NCBI GenBank assembly: GCA_036984305.1
Contig: BQWY01000001.1
Span: forward strand, 4,113,501-4,177,500
DNA length: 64,000 nucleotides
Origin: Nitrospira sp.
Lineage (GTDB): Bacteria > Nitrospirota > Nitrospiria > Nitrospirales > Nitrospiraceae
Direction of reading: 5' to 3'
Part shown: positions 1 to 9,585 of the stretch, in pieces
Position numbering within the stretch: position 1 is the stretch's first letter
How the letters are laid out: each line of letters begins with the position of its first letter
The notes under the pieces: generated by a model
Database searches by the model: none
What the model was told of the DNA's origin: nothing
Seen by the model: only the letters and a program-made list of their open reading frames with translations
Made by a program: the position numbers and the translations under genes

Positions 1-2898
1 ATTGTCGATATATACTCGACAGCCTATCTGTCCCCGTTGCGAATTGAATTCCTCGGTGACACGGTGGATGCCATCCGCACATTCGATCCAGCCACGCAAA
101 CATCGTCGCAGCGCCGGCAGGATGCGTGGGTGCTTCCCGCGCGGGAGGCCATTCGCCCAGTTGGGCTCCCGGACGAACTATCCGCGCTGCCGGTCGACGC
201 CGAATGGCAAGCTCCGTCCTGGTACGCGTCAATGGACTCGCTTCTCGACTACTTCGCCTCTCCACCAGTCTTTGTCCTTGATCAGCCTGCCATGCTGGCG
301 GCCGAGGCAACAGCGTTCTGGACACGGGTGGAGGACGAATACCTGCGTCACCTCGACCATTCAGGAGATCATGTCTATCCAACGCCTGACCAGCACTTCG
401 CATTATGGGAAGCCGTGTTGGCTCATGCGCACGCAAATGCTTGGCTTGCCCTGGAATCGGTCACTTCGCCCGAGGCAACGTGGACCCCCGTCATAGCATT
501 TTCGGCCCAGACGCCTGAAGCGCTGGGTCTGAACTTACGAGGGACACCATTTACCGAAACCCTGTCCCTATTGGATCGATTGCGGTACGCGGGACCCGTC
601 CTGATCGTAGCGCGGGCTCGCGCTCAGGTGGATCGACTCTTAGCACTTTTTGCCGAGCACGACCTCCCTGCCGCTCCATGGACGCCGGCGGCATGGTCCT
701 TAGAGACTTCGGATCGGCACCCCTTTTACGTGATTCATGGGGACATGTCCTCTGGGTTCATTTGCCGGGACATGCCCTTTTGCGTCGTGACCGAGGAGGA
801 AGTGTTTGCCAAAGGTACGCGCCACAAGCCGACGACCAAAAGCAAGGCGGCCTCGTTTCTCGCATCATTGGATGAGCTCGATCTCAACGATTACGTCGTG
901 CACGTGCAATACGGGATTGGGAGATATCGCGGACTCAAGCGGCTCTCCGTCCAGGACAATGAAAACGATTATCTGATCCTCGAATATGCTCGCGGGGACA
1001 TGCTCTACGTCCCCTTGGATCGACTCAATCAAGTGCAGCGCTACGTCGGAGCCGAGGGCAGTCCCCCGCGTCTGGACAGACTGGGTGGAACCGGGTGGGA
1101 GAAAACGAAGGCCCGGGTCAAAAAGGATATCGAGGAGATGGCACACGAGTTGGTGGAGCTGTATGCCAGCCGGGAAGTCATTCAACGAGGAGCCTATAGC
1201 GGCGATCGCACGCTCCTCCATGAATTCGAGGCGGCGTTCGACTATGAGGAAACGCTGGACCAGCTGCGCGCGGTTGAAGATATTCAGGGGGATATGGCTT
1301 CCACGAAACCGATGGATCGACTCGTCTGCGGGGACGTAGGCTACGGGAAGACCGAGGTCGCTATGCGTGCGGCCTTTCTCGCCATCGAGCATAATCGGCA
1401 AGTGGCCGTGCTCGTTCCCACGACGCTATTGGCCCACCAGCATTACGACAATTTTTCTCAACGGTTCGCGCCATTCCCCACTCGGGTCGGACTCTTGTCA
1501 CGCTTTCAAAGCCCGAAGGAAACCAAGGCCGTCATACAAGACCTGGCGGCTGGAACCCTGGACATTGTAATCGGCACCCACCGGCTCCTCCAAAAGGACG
1601 TCACATTTAAGAATCTCGGGCTCGTGATCGTTGACGAGGAACAATGGTTCGGCGTGCGCCACAAAGAACGCCTCAAGCAGCTTCGGACTCAAGTCGACGT
1701 GCTGACGCTCACCGCCACGCCAATCCCACGCACGCTGCAACTCGCCATGGCCGGAGTTCGCGATCTCTCAGTCATTGAAACACCGCCGCCGGGCCGGCTG
1801 GCCATTCGCACGCAGGTCCTGCGAAGCAATGACACGGTTGTCCGCGACGCCATCGTCCGGGAACTCGACCGAGGCGGCCAAGTCTATTTTGTCCACAACC
1901 GGGTGGAGACGCTCCAGCGGATGGGGTCTTGGCTCCAGCAACTGATCCCTCAGGCCCGTGTCGTCATGGCTCACGGGCAGATGGACGGACGCCTGCTGGA
2001 ATCGGTGATGCTCAAGTTCTATGAGCGAAAAGCGGATGTCCTGGTTGCGACGGCCATCATTCAGTCGGGCCTGGATATTCCGAACGCGAATACGATCATC
2101 GTCAATCGTGCGGACATGTTCGGCCTCTCACAGCTCTATCAACTGCGCGGGCGCGTCGGGCGTTCAGGACAACAGGCCTACGCCTACTTCCTCGTTCCTG
2201 ACGAAGGAACGCTGACCACCGAGGCGCAAAAACGCCTCATTGCGATCCAACAATTCACAGAACTTGGTGCCGGTTTTCGAATCGCGGCCGCCGACCTTGA
2301 AATTCGCGGCGCAGGGAATCTCCTTGGCCGTCAACAGTCCGGACATATCGCGGCCATCGGGCTGGACCTGTACATGCGAATGGTTGAACAGGCCGTCCAG
2401 CAGCTTAGGGGTCAGATCGTCGAAGATGAGCCTGACCCCACCTTGCACCTTAACGTCTCAGCCTATATTCCCGAAGAGTACGTACAGGACGCGCATCAAC
2501 GCCTGAACCTGTATAAACGCTTGGCGGCCTGCACGCAACTGGGAGATCTCGCGCTCATACATAGCGAGGTCCAAGACCGCTTCGGCGGTCTGCCCGAACC
2601 GGTGGAACGGCTTTTTGAGGTCATGCAAATCCGCGCACTGGCCAAAGCCTCGCGGCTGCATTCCATTGAGACAAAATCCGACACCGTCGTCCTTGCGTTC
2701 CATCCCAAAGCGTCGCCGCCTGAGCGTGGAGTACAGCAGCTCATGGATCGCTATCAACACAGGCTTCGCTTTTCCACTCCCGCCTCGATAGAACTCCAGA
2801 TTCCCACCGGCGAGTGGCCGACAGTGTTTCAAGAAGTGAGTGTTGCCTTGCAAACCATGCAACTGTGTGATACCAAACCAGTTAGGCCGCACGACTGA
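1..2898 (+). CDS. mfd: Transcription-repair coupling factor Mfd (5' end cut by window)
   Basis: DNA translocase that removes RNA polymerase stalled at lesions and recruits UvrA to the template strand. The frame is open from base 1, so the gene starts upstream; 965 codons are visible and, against a usual length near 1,150 residues, about the first 190 are missing. Visible are the end of the UvrB-like module, the RNA-polymerase-interacting region, and the RecG-like translocase with Walker A (GDVGYGKTE, around base 1335), a DEEQ box (around 1635) and the TATPIPRTL motif (around 1710). A C-terminal TRCF domain follows. It is followed closely by a SurA-like gene on the same strand. The TTG at base 37 is an internal codon and not the start. 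Confidence 0.96.
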   Translation: MVDIYSTAYLSPLRIEFLGDTVDAIRTFDPATQTSSQRRQDAWVLPAREAIRPVGLPDELSALPVDAEWQAPSWYASMDSLLDYFASPPVFVLDQPAMLAAEATAFWTRVEDEYLRHLDHSGDHVYPTPDQHFALWEAVLAHAHANAWLALESVTSPEATWTPVIAFSAQTPEALGLNLRGTPFTETLSLLDRLRYAGPVLIVARARAQVDRLLALFAEHDLPAAPWTPAAWSLETSDRHPFYVIHGDMSSGFICRDMPFCVVTEEEVFAKGTRHKPTTKSKAASFLASLDELDLNDYVVHVQYGIGRYRGLKRLSVQDNENDYLILEYARGDMLYVPLDRLNQVQRYVGAEGSPPRLDRLGGTGWEKTKARVKKDIEEMAHELVELYASREVIQRGAYSGDRTLLHEFEAAFDYEETLDQLRAVEDIQGDMASTKPMDRLVCGDVGYGKTEVAMRAAFLAIEHNRQVAVLVPTTLLAHQHYDNFSQRFAPFPTRVGLLSRFQSPKETKAVIQDLAAGTLDIVIGTHRLLQKDVTFKNLGLVIVDEEQWFGVRHKERLKQLRTQVDVLTLTATPIPRTLQLAMAGVRDLSVIETPPPGRLAIRTQVLRSNDTVVRDAIVRELDRGGQVYFVHNRVETLQRMGSWLQQLIPQARVVMAHGQMDGRLLESVMLKFYERKADVLVATAIIQSGLDIPNANTIIVNRADMFGLSQLYQLRGRVGRSGQQAYAYFLVPDEGTLTTEAQKRLIAIQQFTELGAGFRIAAADLEIRGAGNLLGRQQSGHIAAIGLDLYMRMVEQAVQQLRGQIVEDEPDPTLHLNVSAYIPEEYVQDAHQRLNLYKRLAACTQLGDLALIHSEVQDRFGGLPEPVERLFEVMQIRALAKASRLHSIETKSDTVVLAFHPKASPPERGVQQLMDRYQHRLRFSTPASIELQIPTGEWPTVFQEVSVALQTMQLCDTKPVRPHD

Positions 2899-2938
2899 CC
2901 TTCCCTCCCGTGTCGGCAATCTTGGACTCCGGACCCAT

Positions 2939-3874
2939 ATGACGACGCTCAGAGCCTGGTGGTGCTTGATGATGAAATTGCCGATGGTGCCCGCGGCGCT
3001 TTCCGTAGGATGGCTGCCCATCACCGCCCTACTCGTAAGTCTGAGCAGCGGGTGTCAGCAAGTCACGAACGATCCCGAGGTGGTCGCCATCATCAATGGC
3101 CGCGTCATTACGATGGATGAGTTTAACTATCGATGGAATGAACTCTCCGACCCGACCAGGGAACGATACGAACGGACCGGCGGCAAGCGGCAGTTCCTGG
3201 ACGAGTTGATCACGCGGGAACTGTTCATGCAGGAGGCCAAGAAGCAGGGCTTGGATCAGAGCCAAAGTATCAGAGAGCGCACGCTTCGCTACAAGGAGCA
3301 ACTGATCCTCGACGAACTGCTACGCCAGCGCATTAAAACCTCCGTCGAGGTGACCAAAGAGGAATTAGCCGCCTACCTGGCGAAGCATGCGCACGAACTG
3401 TTGCTTCCCGCGAAGATGCGCGCCTCCATTATCGTCTCCCCTAATATCTATGCGTCCAAGGACATCCGACGTATGATTGGAGAAGGGATCGACTTCGGAA
3501 AGCTAGCGGCTCGCTTCTCGGTCGACGCGGCAACAAAAGGTAAGGGGGGCGATGTCGGCCCACTACGCAAGGGCACGGTTCGCCCTGAATTGGAAGCCCT
3601 GATTCTGTCGATGCGCCCAGGGACAATCAGTGATCCGACCAAAATCGACGACCTGTACTACGTCGTGAAGACGGAAGCGCTCGACAAGGAGACCATTCAG
3701 GCCGATCTAGCGACGCGGGAGCGCCTTCGCCAGGAGCTGCTCAATGAGAAGCGCCGACAACGCCTTGAGGAGGTGGTTGCCGATCTTCGTAAGACATCGA
3801 CCATTCGACTGAATACCACGGCACGTCATCTCGCACCGGCCCCACCGGCATCGCCGCTGGCGGCTCAACCCTGA
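2939..3874 (+). CDS. SurA-like parvulin-type peptidyl-prolyl isomerase, lipoprotein
   Basis: Predicted periplasm-facing foldase. A hydrophobic signal ends in a lipobox (LSSGC), so it is probably a lipoprotein. A SurA N-like helical region follows (VVAIINGRVITMDEF opens it), then a parvulin/rotamase domain (FGKLAARFSVDAATKGKGGDVG) and a short Pro/Ala-rich tail. ATG 2939 is listed; ATG 2969, giving MMKLPMV, would yield a more typical signal peptide of about 29 residues, and neither has a strong ribosome binding site. It begins 40 bases after mfd and is followed by a second SurA-type gene, so the three may be cotranscribed. Clients are unknown; outer-membrane proteins are likely by family. Confidence 0.88.
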   Translation: MTTLRAWWCLMMKLPMVPAALSVGWLPITALLVSLSSGCQQVTNDPEVVAIINGRVITMDEFNYRWNELSDPTRERYERTGGKRQFLDELITRELFMQEAKKQGLDQSQSIRERTLRYKEQLILDELLRQRIKTSVEVTKEELAAYLAKHAHELLLPAKMRASIIVSPNIYASKDIRRMIGEGIDFGKLAARFSVDAATKGKGGDVGPLRKGTVRPELEALILSMRPGTISDPTKIDDLYYVVKTEALDKETIQADLATRERLRQELLNEKRRQRLEEVVADLRKTSTIRLNTTARHLAPAPPASPLAAQP

Positions 3875-4022
3875 GCCCCTCGCCAGGACCCTCGCCCATC
3901 CACGCCGGCGACGGGCGCCCTCCCGGAAGCTTCGTCTTTCCAGGTCGTCAACATCTTCGCCCGATACAGCCCCGGGCTGCGGAACCCCCGTCCAACTTGC
4001 TACAATAGGGGCCACTGTACCT

Positions 4023-4991
4023 ATGAATACGCTCCGACCGCCATTTCGGCTCAGAGAAACCACTTGGTCAATGACACTCACTGCAATGGGCCTGTGGCTT
4101 GGTGTGGCCTCGACATCCACCGCTTGGGGCGCACACATCCACGATCGGATTGTTGCAATTGTGAACAATGAAGTCCTGACGGAGAGCGAAGTCTCCGCGG
4201 AAATTCGAGAGGACGTAGAACGAATCAAAAAGGACTATGCCGGCGAGGAGCAGGACCGGCGGATTGACTATGCGCACCATGCGGCGGTGACCAAGCTCGT
4301 GGAACGGAAACTGCAACTTCAGCAAGCGCGAGCCAAAGGCGTGACCGTCAGCGCAGATGACCTGTCACGAACGTTGGACGAGATGAAGAAGCAGGGCGAC
4401 ATGATCGACCCCGACGACAAGAAAGCTGTCCAAGGGATTCGCGAGCAGATTCTGCTGATGCGAGTCGTCGAGCGCGAGGTGCGCGGAGGTATCACGGTGG
4501 GAGATTCGGAGATGCGTCGATATTTCAAGGAACACGAGAACCGATTTGCACTCCCCGAGGAATATACACTCAGTCAGATTCTCGTCATCCCTCGAGCCAG
4601 CGAGACTCCAGCCGATACCCGCGCGCGCGCACAAAAGGTCGTCGACGGTCTCAAGGCCGGCGAAGCGTTCGAAGAATTGGCGCTCAAGTACTCGGATGGG
4701 GTGAATGCTGCGCGAGGCGGTCGCCTCGGCCTCGTCCGGCAGGGGGAACTGCACGCGCCCATCGAGCAGGCGTTGGCTAACTTACAGGCAGGAGAGACGA
4801 CAGCGGCCATCGAGACCCCCGAAGGATTCCATATTATCCGGGTCGACGACCGTCGACCTCGACAATTCAGGCCGTTTGAAGAAGTGCGGGCGGAAATCCA
4901 ATCTCTCGTGTTCGCCCAAAAGAGCGAGGATTTCTTTCAAAGCTGGTTGGCAGATTTGAAGGATCGCGCGTATATTGAAATCAAGTTTTAA
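4023..4991 (+). CDS. Periplasmic chaperone/PPIase SurA family
   Basis: 322 residues: a signal peptide ending near STAWGA, a SurA N-terminal domain (HDRIVAIVNNEVLTESEV) and one parvulin domain (ILVIPRASETPADTRARAQ, then ALKYSDGVNAARGGRLG and GFHIIRVDDRR). E. coli SurA has two parvulin domains, so this is a one-parvulin version. Expected role: escort and proline isomerisation of outer-membrane proteins in the periplasm. It lies 150 bases after another parvulin gene. Its last 11 bases overlap the 3' end of engB on the opposite strand (4981-4991), a compact convergent junction. Confidence 0.88.
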   Translation: MNTLRPPFRLRETTWSMTLTAMGLWLGVASTSTAWGAHIHDRIVAIVNNEVLTESEVSAEIREDVERIKKDYAGEEQDRRIDYAHHAAVTKLVERKLQLQQARAKGVTVSADDLSRTLDEMKKQGDMIDPDDKKAVQGIREQILLMRVVEREVRGGITVGDSEMRRYFKEHENRFALPEEYTLSQILVIPRASETPADTRARAQKVVDGLKAGEAFEELALKYSDGVNAARGGRLGLVRQGELHAPIEQALANLQAGETTAAIETPEGFHIIRVDDRRPRQFRPFEEVRAEIQSLVFAQKSEDFFQSWLADLKDRAYIEIKF

Positions 4992-5583
4992 GCCTCGATG
5001 CAATCGCCTTCCATAGTTCGTCACGCCCTTCCTTCGTGACCGAGGACGCGGTGAACGGCCGCACACCGGCCTCTATTCCCAAGGCGTCGCAGACGCCGGC
5101 TTCGGCTGAACGACGCTCCCCGCGCTTCAGTTTGTCCACTTTGGTCATGACGACCAAGGGATCCTGTCCACAGTGCCGCAACCACGCATAGGTGTTTTCA
5201 TCCGACGCTTCCACACCACGGGCATCGACCAACAGGAGGACGCAGCGGAGCCAGGTGCGGCGGGTCAAGTAGGCTTCGATCAGTGGTCCCCACTCCCGCT
5301 GCAACGATTTGGATACGCGCGCATACCCATAGCCGGGCAGGTCGACCAACCGGACCACGGATAGCCGAGGATCGCCCGTGCGTACATCGAAGAAGTTTAC
5401 CGCCTGGGTTTTCCCGGGTGTCCGGCTGACCCGGGCGAGGTGCTTTCGCTGCAAAAGCGCGTTGATCAGGGAGGACTTGCCGACGTTAGACCGACCGACC
5501 ACCGCAAACTCAGGATAGGCGTCCGCAGGAAACTGTTCGGGTGAGACACAGCTTCTGGTAAACTCCGCGCTTACTATTCGCAT
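4981..5583 (-). CDS. engB: Ribosome biogenesis GTPase EngB (YihA/YsxC)
   Basis: A 200-residue GTPase of the TrmE-Era-EngA-YihA-Septin class that aids large-subunit ribosome assembly. The G1 P-loop GRSNVGKSS is at residues 30-38, G3 is DLPGYGYA, and G4 is TKVDKL. The N-terminus (IVSAEFTRSCVSPEQFP) is typical of the family. The ATG is on the minus strand at 5583-5581, so the start codon shares the palindrome CATATG with the plus-strand ATG at 5584. Its promoter must therefore lie within or beyond the start of mtgA. Confidence 0.95.
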   Translation of the reverse strand: MRIVSAEFTRSCVSPEQFPADAYPEFAVVGRSNVGKSSLINALLQRKHLARVSRTPGKTQAVNFFDVRTGDPRLSVVRLVDLPGYGYARVSKSLQREWGPLIEAYLTRRTWLRCVLLLVDARGVEASDENTYAWLRHCGQDPLVVMTKVDKLKRGERRSAEAGVCDALGIEAGVRPFTASSVTKEGRDELWKAIASRLKT

Positions 5584-6375
5584 ATGGATGGTCCGCTTCC
5601 TGTTTCCCGTATCATCGTGACACTGGCGACGTCAATGCTCCAATCGACGCGTGATCAACATGGCCGCATCCGCCCGGTGCTGGCGATAAGCGTGACTCTG
5701 TTGATAGCCGTGAGCCTAGTGGGATTCTATTGGCTCGTTACCTTCCCGGACATTACCGCCTTGAAAGCCGCCAACCCGTCTACTACGGCACTCATGGAAA
5801 CACGGCAGCGCCAGGCGAAGGAAGCCGACAAGCGATATCGTCGTCAGTGGGTATGGGTGCCTATGTCGAGAATAGCGCCCACCCTCCAGCGAGCCGTGGT
5901 GGCCGCAGAGGACGCGCAATTCTTCTTGCACGAGGGATTCGATTGGGAGGGCGTCAAGGAAGCGGCCGTGAAGAACCTTGAGGCCGGAAGAGTCACGCAT
6001 GGCGGCAGCACGATAACCCAGCAACTGGCCAAGAACCTGTACCTGTCCTCCAAGCGATCATTACTGCGAAAGGCGCAAGAGGCCCTCATCACCCGCGCAC
6101 TGGAACACCATCTGACCAAACGCCGTATCCTGGAGCTGTATCTCAACGTCGCCGAGTGGGGACACGGCGTATACGGGGTGGAGGCGGCAGCTCGGCATCA
6201 TTTTCAGAAATCGGCCTCGGAGTTGACCCTCGAGGAAGCCGCAATCCTGGCAGCCATCCTGCCATCACCCCGTCGCTACGACCCCATTCGCCTCACGCCG
6301 CACGTGCTCGCCCGAAAGCGCACGATCCTCCGGAACATGAGCAAGGTCGTCACACGTACGACGCATTCTCATTAG
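5584..6375 (+). CDS. mtgA: Monofunctional peptidoglycan glycosyltransferase MtgA
   Basis: Family GT51 enzyme that polymerises lipid II into glycan strands at the periplasmic face of the inner membrane. One membrane anchor (about residues 32-54) precedes the GT51 domain. The catalytic AED motif (E109 from this start) and GGSTITQQLAKNLYL with KAQE are intact. No transpeptidase domain follows, so it is the monofunctional type. The start is uncertain: ATG 5584 abuts the engB start, while ATG 5635 leaves about 50 bases for divergent promoters and still keeps the anchor. Neither has a clear ribosome binding site. Confidence 0.93.
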   Translation: MDGPLPVSRIIVTLATSMLQSTRDQHGRIRPVLAISVTLLIAVSLVGFYWLVTFPDITALKAANPSTTALMETRQRQAKEADKRYRRQWVWVPMSRIAPTLQRAVVAAEDAQFFLHEGFDWEGVKEAAVKNLEAGRVTHGGSTITQQLAKNLYLSSKRSLLRKAQEALITRALEHHLTKRRILELYLNVAEWGHGVYGVEAAARHHFQKSASELTLEEAAILAAILPSPRRYDPIRLTPHVLARKRTILRNMSKVVTRTTHSH

Positions 6376-6443
6376 GAAGCCCAGGGCGGTGGGAGGCGAC
6401 AAAACAGAAGCGAACATCGGTGAGACTCAAGCACGAATCCCAG

Positions 6444-6875
6444 CTACTCGAGATCGCCGATCTGCGGCAAGTCGCGCTCGCCGAAGATCGCGCTCTCATG
6501 CGTGTAGTGCTTGAACTCAAGTAAATTGTGGAACGGGTCTTCCAAAAAGAAGGTGGCGTGCTCGATGCGGCTGCCTGCAAACCGTCGTCTGGGGCGTTGA
6601 AAGAATCGGAGCCCTCGCTCGAGGGCTCGATCAAGCACAGCTTGCCACGCGTCATGCTCCGTAAAAACCAGTCCGAAGTGCCGCGGGTACACTCCCTTTT
6701 GAGGGGCAGGCATGGCCTCGACCACATGTGCCACAAGTTGATGCCCCGCAAGGCCTAGCGTGACGGCCGTAGCCGTCTCGCGTCCTAACGCACACCCGAG
6801 CCCATCGACATAAAACCGCTTGGCCTCGGACACATCGCAGATCGGAAACGCGAGATGAAACAGCACGCCGTTCAC
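6444..6875 (-). CDS. VOC (glyoxalase/dioxygenase fold) family protein
   Basis: 143 residues with one vicinal-oxygen-chelate module: an N-terminal FHLAFPICDVSEAKRFYVDGLG repeat half and a C-terminal half ending HATFFLEDPFHNLLEFKHY, giving the usual metal-type His and Glu positions (H7 near the start, E in LLEF). The GTG start at 6875 is supported by GGAG six bases upstream. Members include dioxygenases, glyoxalases and resistance proteins; the substrate cannot be read from sequence. It is convergent with mtgA and stands alone. Confidence 0.82.
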   Translation of the reverse strand: MNGVLFHLAFPICDVSEAKRFYVDGLGCALGRETATAVTLGLAGHQLVAHVVEAMPAPQKGVYPRHFGLVFTEHDAWQAVLDRALERGLRFFQRPRRRFAGSRIEHATFFLEDPFHNLLEFKHYTHESAIFGERDLPQIGDLE

Positions 6876-6961
6876 GTGGGGCTCCGTTTGAGTGGAAGGT
6901 GAGTCCTGGGTTCACCATACCGAACCAACGCGTGACACACAACCCGGAATTGATTCTCGAC

Positions 6962-7894
6962 CTAACGAAATCGATCGCGTACCACCGGGGCTCCACGTCC
7001 GCTCCAGTAGCCAGCGGACATATGAGGGGTGGTGTGCCGAATCGCCATATGCCCATTTGGCGTGACGATCAATGCGCCAGCTGCCCCGCACACGCGACGT
7101 TCAACCGCCCCAAGGATTACACGCGCGGCCATGTTCGGACTGCGCCCATCCGCCAGGGCAGCCACGATACCTTTGGCCGCGGCTATCCGAACGATGCTCT
7201 CCCCCCAGCCGGTCATCGAAACGGCACCGGCGCGATTGTCCGCATAGACCCCACAGCCAATGAGCGGCGTGTCCCCGACACGACCGGGCAACATGATATC
7301 AATGCCGCCGGTCGACGCGCCGGCTGCGACCGTCCCTGCTCGATCAAGGGCCACAGCGCCCACCGTCTCGCGACCGTGACGTTCCCGAAGCCGTACTCGC
7401 TCGCGCGTCATGGCGCGAAACAATGTGGCGTTCTTGAGCCCGAGGGCCGAAATCAACTCGGCCTTCCTTCGTGATAAACGACCTGTCTGAGGCAGCCGCT
7501 TGAGCTTGAAATGCCGGGCAAAGCGCGTGGCATACGGGCCAACCAAGAGCACATGGCCCGTCTCCAGGGCGACGAGTCGCGCGGCGGTGATCGGGTGCAG
7601 GATGCCTTCGAGAGAGGCAACAGCACCGGCCGTGAGGGCACCGCCTTCCATAATGGACGCGTCCAAGCGCGCGACACCGTCCAACTGCCGTCTGGCTCCC
7701 GCCCCGGCATTGAATAACCCAGATTGCTCCATCAGCCGGATGGCAGCTTCGACACCCTCCATGGCGTGGGCACCACGCGCGAGAAGGTCGTGGCCGGCAA
7801 CCAGCGCCTCGTGCAGGCACTCGCGTTGAGGCCGGCGCATTGCGCGCAGACCGGCACCCCCATGAACGAGAATGAGCGGACGAGAGGGTCTCAA
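6962..7894 (-). CDS. Isoaspartyl peptidase / L-asparaginase type 2 (Ntn hydrolase)
   Basis: 310-residue member of the plant-type asparaginase family, which self-cleaves to expose a catalytic Thr and removes isoaspartyl residues or hydrolyses asparagine. Visible are the N-terminal HGGAG loop (residues 11-15), FNAGAG (61-66), the autocleavage site ETVGAVALD with Thr177, and STGG (194-197). The C-terminal beta-subunit is somewhat short. TTG is the likely start, six bases after the stop of the upstream minus-strand gene, suggesting a two-gene operon. Confidence 0.87.
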   Translation of the reverse strand: MRPSRPLILVHGGAGLRAMRRPQRECLHEALVAGHDLLARGAHAMEGVEAAIRLMEQSGLFNAGAGARRQLDGVARLDASIMEGGALTAGAVASLEGILHPITAARLVALETGHVLLVGPYATRFARHFKLKRLPQTGRLSRRKAELISALGLKNATLFRAMTRERVRLRERHGRETVGAVALDRAGTVAAGASTGGIDIMLPGRVGDTPLIGCGVYADNRAGAVSMTGWGESIVRIAAAKGIVAALADGRSPNMAARVILGAVERRVCGAAGALIVTPNGHMAIRHTTPHMSAGYWSGRGAPVVRDRFR

Positions 7895-7900
7895 AATGAG

Positions 7901-8467
7901 CTAATTCAGCAAGATGTCCTTAGCCCGGCGATAGGATGGATCCTGCATGCGTTCGAGGTCGGTGCGAACAAAACCCAGGCCGGTGACACACAACTCGAAA
8001 TTGTCCGACAGTGCGCGGAACACGGGTGTTTGCGCGGTGGGCTCCCCAGAGAGGGACTCGGCTACAATACGATAGGACCGCTTCCCCGTCTTCACATAAT
8101 CGACGAGAAAGTCCTGGTGATAGATCAAGCCCGCGCTTTTTAGGCGCCGCAAATATTCAGGAAACAACCCTGCCATAAACAGCGTGAAATCGCCGATATG
8201 CCGATGCACTTCGCGTTCGCGATCGAACGACTGGGCTTCCAGCAGCACCTCGGATTCGTACAGCAAACCCGCGACGGTGTCCACACGTTTATGTGCGGCA
8301 TCCTGGATCTTGTAGAGGTCGTCGACGTGGGCGAAGTCGACCAAGAGGTTGGTCACGTACTCGGCGACCGGGACGTTCGGCCAACCCAGCTTCTCGGTAA
8401 AGCTGCGTTCGGTCAGCGCGCCGAAAAGCTCGCGGAGGGGATGCTGCTGAGGAATTGTCGTTCCCAT
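7901..8467 (-). CDS. Conserved protein of unknown function
   Basis: 188 residues from the ATG at 8467, which has GGAG eight bases upstream; an in-frame extension to 8524 lacks such a site. I do not recognise a family. The product is soluble, acidic and mostly helical in composition, with motifs LLVDFAHVDDLYKIQD, HRHIGDFTLFMAGLFPEYL and VDYVKTGKRSYRIV. There is no signal peptide or membrane span. It is six bases upstream of the isoaspartyl peptidase gene and probably cotranscribed with it. Confidence 0.75.
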   Translation of the reverse strand: MGTTIPQQHPLRELFGALTERSFTEKLGWPNVPVAEYVTNLLVDFAHVDDLYKIQDAAHKRVDTVAGLLYESEVLLEAQSFDREREVHRHIGDFTLFMAGLFPEYLRRLKSAGLIYHQDFLVDYVKTGKRSYRIVAESLSGEPTAQTPVFRALSDNFELCVTGLGFVRTDLERMQDPSYRRAKDILLN

Positions 8468-8596
8468 CACCACGTCTCCGGAACAGGAACTGCCCTCGTC
8501 CCAAGTATAGCAAATCAGCGGCAATGCGGAAGAGCGGTCACACTTTTTGTATCGGCATCTGCGGTCGCCACTTGAGCGTTTCCCAAAACATCCGCG

Positions 8597-9049
8597 TCAC
8601 TGACCTCCCGAACGACTGTCCAGCAGGAAGGTCACCGGGCCCTCGTTCAGCAATTCGACCTCCATGTGCGCGCCGAACAGCCCCTGCTCGACGCAAAGTT
8701 CCCTGGCACGCAAGAGGGAGGCTAGTCGCTCGTAGAGAGCCCGCGCTTCGCCGGGAGGGGCCGCCTGGTCGAACCCTGGACGTCTCCCTTTCGTCGTATC
8801 TCCGAGCAGCGTAAACTGGGACACCAAGAGCACGGCCCCGCCCGCATCCGTGACCGACCGATTCATCTTGCCCTGGGCGTCGGAAAAGATGCGGAGCGTC
8901 AGGATCTTTTCGGCCAGGTACTGCGCATCCGGCTCCCCATCCCCACGAGCCACTCCCAACAACACGAGGAGGCCAGAACCGATCTGGCCGACCAGCCGTC
9001 CGTCGACGGTCACGGAGGCTCGGGACACGCGCTGTAGAACGGCCTTCAT
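8597..9049 (-). CDS. dtd: D-aminoacyl-tRNA deacylase
   Basis: 150-residue DTD that hydrolyses D-amino acids mischarged on tRNA. It begins [17 protein letters not shown] and keeps the family motifs [17 protein letters not shown] and NEGPVTF (the Gly-cis-Pro motif). The ATG at 9049 overlaps the ogt stop in an ATGA arrangement (9046-9049), indicating translational coupling. It is the last gene of a murJ-ogt-dtd run. Confidence 0.95.
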   Translation of the reverse strand: MKAVLQRVSRASVTVDGRLVGQIGSGLLVLLGVARGDGEPDAQYLAEKILTLRIFSDAQGKMNRSVTDAGGAVLLVSQFTLLGDTTKGRRPGFDQAAPPGEARALYERLASLLRARELCVEQGLFGAHMEVELLNEGPVTFLLDSRSGGQ

Positions 9050-9573
9050 CGGAATCGGAGAAGGGCAAGCGACCCCTCCAGTTGCAGCAGGAGGCGTTTG
9101 TAGTTCAGGCCACACGAGAATCCTCCGAGTGAACCGTCCTGCGCGACAATACGGTGACAGGGAATGAGGAGCGGTACTGGATTCGCTCCGAGAGCCATCC
9201 CCACCGCTCGGGCGTAGTGCTTCCCGCCCACTCGAGCTGCCACCCATTGATAGGACCGGACGCGGCTATAGGGAATGCGCTCGATGCTTCGCCAGACGCG
9301 CCGTTGAAATCCGGTGCCCGACGACAGGTCCACAGGCACCGTGAAGTCCTTCCGTTTCCCTCGGAAATAATCCCGAATCTGCGCGGTGGCCTCACGGAGG
9401 ATCGGTTTTCCACGTGCCGATGTCGAGGTGCACGTCCCATTCGAGTGAAGCTCTAAGGCCTGCGTAACCTGGTCTCGATCCTTCCCCCCAAGGAGGACCT
9501 GCACCACACCTTTCTCCGACGCGACGAGACCGATCCAGCCGATCGTGGTCTCGAAGTAGGTTCCATCTGTCAT
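9046..9573 (-). CDS. ogt: Methylated-DNA--protein-cysteine methyltransferase
   Basis: 175 residues, with an N-terminal ribonuclease-like domain and a C-terminal DNA-binding/active-site domain. The suicide cysteine is C139 in IPCHRIV, and [21 protein letters not shown] is the helix-turn-helix region. It directly reverses O6-alkylguanine. It starts 12 bases after the murJ stop and its stop overlaps the dtd start by four bases. Confidence 0.95.
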   Translation of the reverse strand: MTDGTYFETTIGWIGLVASEKGVVQVLLGGKDRDQVTQALELHSNGTCTSTSARGKPILREATAQIRDYFRGKRKDFTVPVDLSSGTGFQRRVWRSIERIPYSRVRSYQWVAARVGGKHYARAVGMALGANPVPLLIPCHRIVAQDGSLGGFSCGLNYKRLLLQLEGSLALLRFR

Positions 9574-9585
9574 CGCTCGCCTCGC

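Noticed and set aside
2840-2938. Longer start of the first SurA-like gene inside mfd
   Set aside because: The added residues are not family-like, and the lipoprotein signal begins later.
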